DNA of 11,382 nt. Origin: Chitinophagaceae bacterium. Its GTDB lineage: Bacteria; Bacteroidota; Bacteroidia; Chitinophagales; Chitinophagaceae. The notes under the pieces are model-generated. The model did not search any database, was not told where the DNA came from, and worked only from the letters and a program-made list of their open reading frames with translations. Each line of letters begins with the position of its first letter. The stretch's first letter is position 1. This document shows, piece by piece, positions 6,089-11,382 of this stretch. Made by a program: the position numbers and the translations under genes. The stretch spans positions 13,779-25,160 of the forward strand of contig PMUF01000603.1 of the NCBI GenBank assembly GCA_003167015.1, in the 5' to 3' direction.

Positions 6089-6736
6089 TCAGTCTATCAG
6101 CCGGTCCAGCAGCAAAAGAAATTTGTCGCGGGGAATCATTTGAGCGCCCAGGCTTTCCAGGTGTTCCGTATAGACCTGGCAATCGATCAACTGCACATTC
6201 TCCGCCTGTAATTGCTGTACATAACAGATAAAAGCGTATTTACTTGCATTGCTGACCTTGCTGAACATACTTTCGCCAAAAAATACGCTGCCCATCCGAA
6301 TGCCGTATAATCCTCCCACCAGTTCTCCGTCCTGCCATGCCTCCGCACTGTATGCATAACCGGCCTCATGCAGCCGGATATAAGCCTCCCTGACCTCATC
6401 GGTGATCCAGGTGCTCTCCTGTCCCCGGCGCGCCATGGTCTTGCATTGCCCGATCACCTGCCGGAAATCGCCATTGATGCGGAAATCGAATGCTTTTCGC
6501 CGGATCAGCTGTCGCATGCTCTTACTGACCTTGAGTTCGTCGGGGAATAACACGAATCGCGGATCGGGGCACCACCACAGGATATGGCGTCCTTCGTACC
6601 AGGGGAAAATGCCTTGCCGGTAGGCCAGCAATAACCGCTGCATGGACAGATCGCCGCCAACGGCCAGCAGCCCGTCTTCCTCAGCGAATTGAACCGGTGG
6701 AAAAATTAACTCATTATTTAGGATGAAGAGCGACAT
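6089..6736 (-). CDS. aat: Leucyl/phenylalanyl-tRNA--protein transferase
   Basis: Transfers Leu or Phe from aminoacyl-tRNA to N-terminal Arg, Lys or Met of proteins, making N-degrons in the cytoplasm. The 215 residues match the family length and carry its signatures in order: GLLAVGGDLS (22-31), YRQGIFPWYEG (39-49), WWCPDPR (54-60), GYAYSAEAW (126-134), LVGGLYG (139-145), FFGESMFSKVSNASK (152-166), and LIDCQVYTEHLESLGA (183-198). E155, D185 and Q187 match residues proposed as active-site residues of the E. coli enzyme. It lies 24 bases after clpS and is very likely co-transcribed with it. The ATG at 6736 fits the normal N-terminus; AAAGG lies about 12 bases upstream. Function and partner gene agree closely, so the call is firm. 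Confidence 0.97.
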   Translation of the reverse strand: MSLFILNNELIFPPVQFAEEDGLLAVGGDLSMQRLLLAYRQGIFPWYEGRHILWWCPDPRFVLFPDELKVSKSMRQLIRRKAFDFRINGDFRQVIGQCKTMARRGQESTWITDEVREAYIRLHEAGYAYSAEAWQDGELVGGLYGIRMGSVFFGESMFSKVSNASKYAFICYVQQLQAENVQLIDCQVYTEHLESLGAQMIPRDKFLLLLDRLID

Positions 6737-6748
6737 GGTTTGCGCCTT

Positions 6749-6763
6749 TGAGCCCGGGGCTCA
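6749..6763. promoter_or_regulatory. Palindrome spanning the clpS stop codon
   Basis: TGAGCCC-G-GGGCTCA is a perfect 15-base inverted repeat. Its minus-strand form starts with the clpS stop codon (UGA) and ends 12 bases before the aat ATG. As RNA it can form a short GC-rich hairpin with a three-base loop. There is no T run, so it is not an intrinsic terminator. It may affect coupling between clpS and aat. Confidence 0.45.
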
Positions 6764-7090
6764 GGATCCGGAGAGGATTTCGATGGTAGCGCCGATGCCC
6801 CGCTCGGTGATGGCGTCGCATTGCGGTTTCAAATCATCGTAGGAGCCGAGCTTCACTGCATATTTTCCTTTCGTATGGATCAGCATGGCGCATTGTTCCG
6901 CCTGCTCAAGGGAATGACCGCAAACTTCCATCAGTGTCTCTATCACCCACTCGAAGGTATTCACCTCATCGTTCCATACGACCAGACTACAGGGATCGTC
7001 GTAGGTGGTCAGCACATCCGTGTCCGCTTCCTCATGACCGAGGGGGGACACTGACCTGGGGCTATTCAATGAAGTTGGAGCGATAGACAT
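6761..7090 (-). CDS. clpS: ClpS, N-degron adaptor of the ClpAP protease
   Basis: Binds proteins bearing destabilising N-terminal residues and hands them to ClpA-ClpP for degradation. The 109 residues consist of a loose N-terminal arm (1-30) and the ClpS fold: SLVVWNDEVNTFEWVI (35-50), ETLMEVCGHSLEQAEQCAML (51-70), IHTKGKYAVKLGSYDDLKP (71-89) and a final strand ATIEIL. N40, D41 and H72 correspond to the ligand-binding residues of E. coli ClpS (N34, D35, H66). The specificity gate, Met40 in E. coli, is Phe46 here. ATG at 7090 is the only upstream Met; GTG codons at positions 14 and 26 are alternative starts. A promoter-like box lies so close to the ATG that the leader may be only a few bases. 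aat follows after 24 bases. Confidence 0.95.
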   Translation of the reverse strand: MSIAPTSLNSPRSVSPLGHEEADTDVLTTYDDPCSLVVWNDEVNTFEWVIETLMEVCGHSLEQAEQCAMLIHTKGKYAVKLGSYDDLKPQCDAITERGIGATIEILSGS

Positions 7091-7096
7091 ATCTCA

Positions 7097-7126
7097 CAAA
7101 AATACACAATTCGGTTGCCTGTACAA
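7097..7126 (-). promoter_or_regulatory. Candidate promoter for clpS-aat
   Basis: On the minus strand TATTTTTG (7104-7097) fully matches TAnnTTTG. TTG (7126-7124) lies 19 bases upstream, a partial -33 box. The start of transcription would be near 7092, only a few bases before the annotated clpS ATG. The palindrome TGTAC-AA-GTACA (7120-7131) overlaps the -33 part and may be a regulator site. Confidence 0.45.
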
Positions 7127-7175
7127 GTACAGCTTGTTTTTTCCCGTGGAAACCCCCAAAAAAGGATAATCTTCC

Positions 7176-7183
7176 TATTTTTG
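7176..7183 (+). promoter_or_regulatory. Candidate -7 box for trmH
   Basis: TATTTTTG, a full match to TAnnTTTG and identical to the clpS box on the other strand. It ends 19 bases before the trmH ATG. No TTTG lies at the expected -33 position, where the sequence is C-rich, so the promoter is only half supported. Confidence 0.4.
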
Positions 7184-7202
7184 TTCCTTATTCGCTGAAC
7201 TT

Positions 7203-7832
7203 ATGACCTCGGAAAGAGAATTACGAATTACGAGCGTGCTGGATAAAAGGCAGGATAACCTTGTCGTCGTTTTGGAAAACGTATTCGACCCGCACAATAT
7301 CTCTGCCGTCATGCGCACCTGTGATGCAGTAGGTGTACAGGATATATATGTCCTCAATACCCGGATCCCCCGACACAAGAAATGGGGCGCCAAGAGCAGC
7401 AGCAGCGCGGCCCAATGGTTAACGATCCATCAGCATACCGATGCACAGGAGTGTTTCGGCGAGCTGCGTAAAAGAGTCGACCGCATTTTTACCACGCATC
7501 TCGGCAGCGATTCGATAGCCCTGTATGACATGGAACTGACGGGGCGCATCGCCCTGGTCTTCGGCAATGAGCATTCCGGCGTCAGCGAGGAGATACGCGC
7601 TCTTGCCGATGGAAATTTTATTATCCCCCAGATGGGTATCATTCAATCCCTGAATATCTCCGTCGCTTGTGCCGTCAGCCTGTATGAAGCTTTTCGCCAA
7701 AAAAATGCTGCAGGACAATATGGGCGGCGCGGACTTTCGCCTGCCCGGTACAATGACCTGCTGAACACCTGGAGCAGGGGGCAACTAGCCATGCCGGACC
7801 CGGCCGACGGCACTTTGGAAACATCCTTATAA
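7203..7832 (+). CDS. trmH: tRNA (guanosine-18-2'-O)-methyltransferase
   Basis: SPOUT-class enzyme that uses S-adenosylmethionine to methylate the ribose of G18 in the tRNA D-loop. In 209 residues it shows the three family motifs: motif 1 DPHNISAVMRTCDAVG (29-44) with catalytic Arg38; motif 2 IALVFGNEHSGVSEE (116-130) with Glu123; motif 3 IIPQMGIIQSLNISVACAVS (140-159) with Ser149 and Asn151, forming the knotted cofactor site. The N-terminus TSVLDKRQDNLVVVLENV resembles the TrmH N-terminal region of E. coli, which separates it from RlmB and other SpoU relatives. It diverges from clpS and is followed after 12 bases by the thioredoxin-like gene, so the two may share a transcript. Confidence 0.92.
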   Translation: MTSERELRITSVLDKRQDNLVVVLENVFDPHNISAVMRTCDAVGVQDIYVLNTRIPRHKKWGAKSSSSAAQWLTIHQHTDAQECFGELRKRVDRIFTTHLGSDSIALYDMELTGRIALVFGNEHSGVSEEIRALADGNFIIPQMGIIQSLNISVACAVSLYEAFRQKNAAGQYGRRGLSPARYNDLLNTWSRGQLAMPDPADGTLETSL

Positions 7833-7844
7833 AACTGAAACAGC

Positions 7845-8351
7845 ATGCGCATCTGCATCGTTTTTACAGCCTTTATCCTTTCCGGCCTGCTGGCCGCGAA
7901 ACCGGCCGGGGATCCGCCGCCTGTGATTCAAAAAGTGAAGATCACGGATCTGGAATCTTATATCGCGAAGAGCGATCATCCGCTTATTATCAATTTCTGG
8001 GCGACCTTCTGTGTTCCCTGTGTCAAGGAGATCCCTTATTTCCAGTCTACCGTCGCGCACTATAACGATCAGCAGGTCGAACTGGTGCTGGTCAGCCTGG
8101 ACCTGCCCGACTATTATCCGGCCCGGATCAGCGACTTCGCTGAAAAGAGAGGCTTTACCTCCCATATCATGTGGCTGAATGAGACGGATGCCGATTATTT
8201 CTGCCCGAAAGTAGACGCCCGTTGGACGGGAGGCATTCCCTCTTCGCTTTTTATTAACAACAAAACGCATTACCGCCGGTTTTTCGACCGACAGCTTACA
8301 GAACCTCAGGTGGATATTGAGATTAAAGAGATGCTCAGCCCCTCGAAATAG
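7845..8351 (+). CDS. TlpA-like periplasmic thioredoxin
   Basis: 168 residues with an N-terminal signal-like segment (MRICIVFTAFILSGLLAA) and a thioredoxin fold of the TlpA/ResA kind, acting outside the cytoplasm on disulfides. The active site is FWATFCVPCVKEIPYF (51-66), with the redox pair C56 and C59. The usual Trp just before the first Cys is Phe. The cis-proline loop is GGIPSSLFI (129-137), with P132. An extra Cys120 lies outside the active site. It starts 12 bases after trmH. Its last 17 bases overlap the 3' end of the convergent redoxin gene. The family is clear but the partner protein is unknown. Confidence 0.85.
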   Translation: MRICIVFTAFILSGLLAAKPAGDPPPVIQKVKITDLESYIAKSDHPLIINFWATFCVPCVKEIPYFQSTVAHYNDQQVELVLVSLDLPDYYPARISDFAEKRGFTSHIMWLNETDADYFCPKVDARWTGGIPSSLFINNKTHYRRFFDRQLTEPQVDIEIKEMLSPSK

Positions 8352-8925
8352 AACAACCTACCGAGCGGGTCTCCTTCACTGAAACTTCTTTTCCGGCGGT
8401 CATCTCGTCGATGGCTACCTGTAAATGATGACGTTTGACCTGGGCAGGATCGCCGGGGCTGTCATCGATGGCGCCGTGATAGACCAGCCGTCCGTTCTTA
8501 TCGAACAGGTAGCATTCCGGTGTGCGGCTGGCTCCGAATGCGTCGGCCAGGATACTGTTGTTGTCCAGCGCATAATACCAGGAATATCCCTGCGCCTTCG
8601 CGTAGGACTGCATGCCGGCAAAAGAATTGCCGCCATTCCGGTCGCCTCCATTGGCGTTCAGCAGGATCACGCCGATTTGATGACTGCCCGCATATGTGCA
8701 TACTTCCTTAGTGCGGGATTGATTGCGGATCACGTAGGGACAGGTGTTGCAGCTGAACATCACCAGCAAACCGTTCGCCTGCTTTACCTGTTGCAGGCTG
8801 ACTTCTTTACCGGAGACGTCCTTCACGGAGATATCCGCTTTGGGGATTGCGGACCCCAGCGGGAGACTATTGACAAAGCCCAGGCCGGGCAGCAGCAGGA
8901 GAGAACTGAATAATAGCTTTTTCAT
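8335..8925 (-). CDS. Exported PRX-like thioredoxin-fold protein
   Basis: 196 residues starting with a signal peptide (MKKLLFSSLLLLPGLGFVNS). The body is a thioredoxin fold of the redoxin/AhpC-TSA superfamily, nearest to the uncharacterised PRX-like group with a CxxC centre: LLVMFSCNTCPYVIRNQSR (53-71) with C59 and C62, ILLNANGGDRNGG (87-99), FGASRTPECYLFDKNGRLVY (130-149) with the cis-proline P136, and the conserved tail TRSVGCSI (186-193) with C191. Cys76 and Cys138 are additional. Likely a periplasmic oxidoreductase; a true peroxidase activity is not shown by the sequence. Its start lies 49 bases after yihY on the same strand. Its 3' end overlaps the TlpA-like gene by 17 bases tail to tail. 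Confidence 0.85.
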   Translation of the reverse strand: MKKLLFSSLLLLPGLGFVNSLPLGSAIPKADISVKDVSGKEVSLQQVKQANGLLVMFSCNTCPYVIRNQSRTKEVCTYAGSHQIGVILLNANGGDRNGGNSFAGMQSYAKAQGYSWYYALDNNSILADAFGASRTPECYLFDKNGRLVYHGAIDDSPGDPAQVKRHHLQVAIDEMTAGKEVSVKETRSVGCSISRG

Positions 8926-8974
8926 AACCCAAGGTTTTTGTCAACAAAGTTTACGAAAAACCGGGCAGAAAACC

Positions 8975-9928
8975 TCACCGCTGATCATTTCGTTCGCCAT
9001 CCATCACCTTCATGTGATGAATGCTTACATTTAATTCATAGCCAATCAATAATACAAGGGAATTAAAATACACCAGCAGCATCAGGATCATCACCGTTCC
9101 GATAGATCCGTAAACTTTATTATATGTTCCGAAACGGTTGACCCAATAAGAAAAGGCCAGGGTGAAAAGGACAGTCAGTAAAGTGGCCAGCAGGGTACCG
9201 GGGGAAAATAGGTTCCATCTTTTTTTGACAGCCGGTCCGTACTTGTAGATATAGGCAATAGCGAGATAGAACAGCGGGATGATCACTACCCAGCGCACGG
9301 TGCGGAATAGCCAGCGGACCTGGTGTTCGTTGTGATTGATGTGAAGCGCTGTCAGCAAATTGCGCAATAACTGCGCCTGTGTGACCAGGATGAGGATCGA
9401 TCCGATGACGATGAACAGCACCAGCGTGGTTAGCTTGATGGCCATCCAGCGCGCCTGCAGCGGATTTCGCCGGGTGTTATAAATGAGGGATTTGTTGAAG
9501 GATCGCATGATCCCTAGCATGGCGTTGGAGGAATAGAACAGGGCCAGGATGAACCCGAATGACAGCAGTCCCACCCGGGGCTTGGTGAGGAAATCTTCCA
9601 GGAACTGGCTGACCAGCACGTAGGTGTTCTGATTAGGCGTGATATCCTTGGTCAGCAGCAGGAGCTGGCGCTCGATCTGCCGCGAGACCGGTAAATAGGG
9701 GATCAGGGTACAGATAAAGATGGAGGCTGCGGGGATGGCGGTCAGGAAACTAAAGGCGATGGACCGGGCCCTGTCTATCAACCCGACTTTTTTCACCTGG
9801 CCGGAAAAAAAGGAGATCACTTCGAACAGCGGTACGCCCTGGAAGCCGGGCAGGATAATCTTCTTGCTCTTCGCTGCCACGAACCGGAAGGCGGCACTGT
9901 CGTAAAATTTTCGTTCGAGCTTGATCAT
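8975..9928 (-). CDS. YihY/BrkB family inner-membrane protein
   Basis: 317 residues with about six membrane segments at roughly 54-78, 119-141, 162-183, 210-229, 244-264 and 275-298. The family signature is in the second half: WNLFSPGTLLATLLTVLF (238-255), SYWVNRFGTYNKVYGSIGTV (260-279) and FNSLVLLIGYELNV (288-301). The protein family was once called ribonuclease BN by mistake; its function is still not settled. The ATG at 9928 follows the mltG stop after 5 bases, and the minus-strand TAAAGGATATG places an AAAGGA Shine-Dalgarno across the mltG stop. That makes it one of the few strong ribosome sites here and shows the two genes are an operon. Confidence 0.9.
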   Translation of the reverse strand: MIKLERKFYDSAAFRFVAAKSKKIILPGFQGVPLFEVISFFSGQVKKVGLIDRARSIAFSFLTAIPAASIFICTLIPYLPVSRQIERQLLLLTKDITPNQNTYVLVSQFLEDFLTKPRVGLLSFGFILALFYSSNAMLGIMRSFNKSLIYNTRRNPLQARWMAIKLTTLVLFIVIGSILILVTQAQLLRNLLTALHINHNEHQVRWLFRTVRWVVIIPLFYLAIAYIYKYGPAVKKRWNLFSPGTLLATLLTVLFTLAFSYWVNRFGTYNKVYGSIGTVMILMLLVYFNSLVLLIGYELNVSIHHMKVMDGERNDQR

Positions 9929-9933
9929 ATCCT

Positions 9934-10974
9934 TTACTTCTTCAGGCTGTCGGCGGCGGCACGGATCGCCATTTGCTTGTCAAGCGCATCGCGATAGGCT
10001 TTTGCATTGGCCAGGTGTTCTTTATAGGTGGCTGCAAAATTGGAGTAGCCGGAAAAATCCGGCCTGGCCGCAAAATACAGATAGTCAGTGGCCGGCGCTT
10101 GCAGCACTGCCTGAAGGGTTTGTTCAGAAGGGGTGCAGATCGGACCGGGCGGAAGGCCTTCGTACAGATAAGTGTTATAGGGCGACTCCACTTTGAGGTC
10201 CTTGTCATAAATACGTCGCATTTCAAAATCGCGAAGGGCGAATTTGATGGTAGGGTCTGCCCCCAGTTTAATCCCTTTCGCCATCCGGTTGAGATAGACG
10301 CTGGCAATCTTCCCCTTATCCGATTGAGCATTGGTTTCCTCTTCGACGATCGACGCCAGGATGGTGGCAGTGACGGGGGTCAGGCCTTTGGCTTGCGCCT
10401 CTTTCACCCGTGCAGGTGTCCACCATGCCTTGTAATTAGCGTACATCTTTTTAAAAATGGCGGAGGCAGGGGTATTCCAGAAATAGGTATAGGAATTAGG
10501 CATGACGATGCTCATAAAAGTATTGGTATCCACGCCGAATGGGCGGAGGGAATCGTTGTTGTGGATGAAACCGGCTATACCTGCTGAGTCGCACTCCACC
10601 TTCCGGCCGATCGCCCCTGCCAATCCATCTGTTGTCCGGAACTTGACGATAACGAGATGCACCGGCGTCTGGCGGCCGTTGTGCAGGGCCCGCAGGATCT
10701 CCAGCAGGCTCGCGCCTTTTTTGATCTCATACTTTCCGGCCTTTATATTTTCGGGATAGTTCATCCGTCCAGCCACCAGGTTGAAGAAGGTCGGGCTTTT
10801 CACTACTGTATCCTGTTTGATCAGATCCAGCAGCTGTTCATAGGTCATCCCGGTCCGGATGTACAGGTTATAGCTGTCATTGCTGAATGCCGTAGCCGGG
10901 CCGAGGACGCGCCAGGCGACGAAAGATAAGGCCAGCAGGAATACGATAAACGCTACTAATAAGAATCTCTTCAT
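9934..10974 (-). CDS. mltG: Endolytic murein transglycosylase
   Basis: Membrane-anchored lytic transglycosylase that cuts growing peptidoglycan strands and limits their length. The start chosen is ATG 10974 (MKRFLLVAF), giving 346 residues and a normal N-terminal membrane anchor (residues 4-20). The longer frame from 11028 would start inside a terminator hairpin and put 18 polar residues before the anchor. A LysM-like region is around residues 35-100 (IKAGKYEIKKGASLLEIL near 77-94). The YceG catalytic domain shows MPNSYTYFW (158-166), ILASIVEEETNAQSDKGKIA (205-224) carrying the catalytic glutamate in the EEE cluster, LGADPTIKFAL (237-247), SPYNTYLYEGLPPGPI (264-279) and DYLYFAARPDFSGYSNF (297-313). 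yihY follows after 5 bases. The identification is firm. Confidence 0.95.
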   Translation of the reverse strand: MKRFLLVAFIVFLLALSFVAWRVLGPATAFSNDSYNLYIRTGMTYEQLLDLIKQDTVVKSPTFFNLVAGRMNYPENIKAGKYEIKKGASLLEILRALHNGRQTPVHLVIVKFRTTDGLAGAIGRKVECDSAGIAGFIHNNDSLRPFGVDTNTFMSIVMPNSYTYFWNTPASAIFKKMYANYKAWWTPARVKEAQAKGLTPVTATILASIVEEETNAQSDKGKIASVYLNRMAKGIKLGADPTIKFALRDFEMRRIYDKDLKVESPYNTYLYEGLPPGPICTPSEQTLQAVLQAPATDYLYFAARPDFSGYSNFAATYKEHLANAKAYRDALDKQMAIRAAADSLKK

Positions 10975-10980
10975 AGGTAA

Positions 10981-10993
10981 TCCGATTGTCGGA
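10981..10993. repeat. Small inverted repeat before mltG
   Basis: TCCGA-TTG-TCGGA, 5-bp arms with a 3-base loop, lies 6 bases before the mltG ATG (10974). On the mRNA it would sit over the ribosome-binding region and could reduce mltG translation. It is short enough to be chance. Confidence 0.3.
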
Positions 10994-10999
10994 CTAAAA

Positions 11000-11047
11000 T
11001 AAATAAAAGCGGCCATCTCAGGAAACAAAAAATGCTGAGAGGGCCGC
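11000..11047 (-). terminator. Intrinsic terminator after secG
   Basis: GCGGCC (11009-11014) pairs with GGCCGC (11042-11047) and TCTCAG (11016-11021) with CTGAGA (11035-11040), with one A/G mismatch between them and a 13-base loop. On the minus strand the stem is followed by TTTTATTTATTTTAG, a T-rich tail. It lies 21 bases after the secG stop (11069) and about 25 bases before the mltG start, so it should end most secG transcripts. Confidence 0.7.
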
Positions 11048-11068
11048 CTTGTTAAAGTTTATCGGTAA

Positions 11069-11382
11069 TTATTTTCCCGTGGGAGGAGCTTGTTGCTGCT
11101 GAACCGGGGCCTGCTGGGTCTGGGTAGCGTTGACCTTTTCAGGGATGCGAACATTGCTGCTGATAGCCTTCGGGACAAAAATAGCGGAAAAGAGACATAA
11201 TAACCCTACTACTGCTGCAAGGACCCAGGTTCCTTTTTCCAGCACATCGGTCGTTTGCTTAACACCCATCAACTGATTGCTAAAGCCGCCCACATTACCC
11301 GCCAATCCGCCCCCTTTGGGGTTTTGTACGAGGATGATCAATCCAAGAATGACACAGGCGAGAATAATCAGGATCACGAAAA
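11069..11382 (-). CDS. secG: SecG, protein-export channel subunit, 5' end outside window
   Basis: Small inner-membrane subunit of the SecYEG translocon that aids SecA-driven export. The first hydrophobic span (ILIILACVILGLIILVQ) is followed by the hallmark loop NPKGGGLAGNVGG, then MGVKQTTDVLEKGTWVLAAV and a second span ending FSAIFVPK. The tail is rich in Gln and Pro (ATQTQQAPVQQQQAPPTGK), a lineage-specific extension. A GTG at 11377 could serve as a start, but it lies inside the first membrane span and the frame stays open to the window end (Phe codon at 11380-11378), so the true ATG is most likely a few codons beyond 11382. Confidence 0.93.
   Translation of the reverse strand, partial: FVILIILACVILGLIILVQNPKGGGLAGNVGGFSNQLMGVKQTTDVLEKGTWVLAAVVGLLCLFSAIFVPKAISSNVRIPEKVNATQTQQAPVQQQQAPPTGK

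Noticed and set aside
9973..10587. 204-codon plus-strand frame
   Set aside because: Antisense shadow of mltG; the mltG motifs are complete and in order.
10975..11028. Upstream ATG for mltG
   Set aside because: It starts inside the secG terminator hairpin and adds 18 residues ahead of a normal membrane anchor.
1..11382. Mobile elements, CRISPR arrays, tRNA or rRNA genes
   Set aside because: No transposase or integrase motifs, no regularly spaced repeats, no cloverleaf or rRNA-like stretches were seen on either strand.

Overview
The window looks like chromosomal DNA of a Bacteroidota bacterium, most likely a member of the Chitinophagaceae or a relative. Supporting signs are promoter-like boxes of the Bacteroidota type (TTTG, about 19 bases, TAnnTTTG), weak Shine-Dalgarno sequences, a lipoprotein, a small outer-membrane barrel-type protein, and the sequence style of its SecG, ClpS and PRX-like proteins. 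Most genes are housekeeping. I see no insertion sequence, phage gene, tRNA, rRNA or CRISPR array.

Layout. Positions 1-2487 (minus) hold most of valS, cut at its C-terminal end by the window edge. Positions 2488-3380 look empty at first but contain two tiny genes on the minus strand (2628-2741 and 3079-3192). Each encodes exactly 37 residues with one membrane segment, and each is followed by its own intrinsic terminator. The stretch also holds a foldable leader and an 18-bp perfect palindrome. Positions 3381-5281 (plus) carry a DnaQ-type exonuclease fused to a UvrC-like GIY-YIG nuclease, translationally coupled by an ATGA overlap to a lipoprotein gene. A barrel-type secreted protein (5317-5928, minus) follows, with its own promoter. 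Next come aat and clpS on the minus strand, in the transcription order clpS then aat. Divergent from clpS are trmH and a TlpA-like thioredoxin (plus). The latter overlaps tail-to-tail with a PRX-like redoxin gene (minus). The right end, all minus, reads secG, terminator, mltG, yihY and then the redoxin.

How the genes work together. ClpS recognises N-degron proteins and delivers them to ClpAP, while Aat adds Leu or Phe to N-termini and so creates such substrates; here the two sit in one probable operon. ValRS, TrmH and Aat all use or modify tRNA. SecG, MltG, YihY, the lipoprotein, the barrel protein and the two redox proteins belong to the envelope. The exonuclease/GIY-YIG fusion is a probable DNA-repair enzyme and keeps a UvrC-like cysteine pattern.

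The most promising under-described items are the pair of 37-residue membrane microproteins with their regulatory surroundings, the cysteine motif in the nuclease fusion, and the palindromic elements at the promoters. All calls are from reading the sequence by eye; no database search was done.
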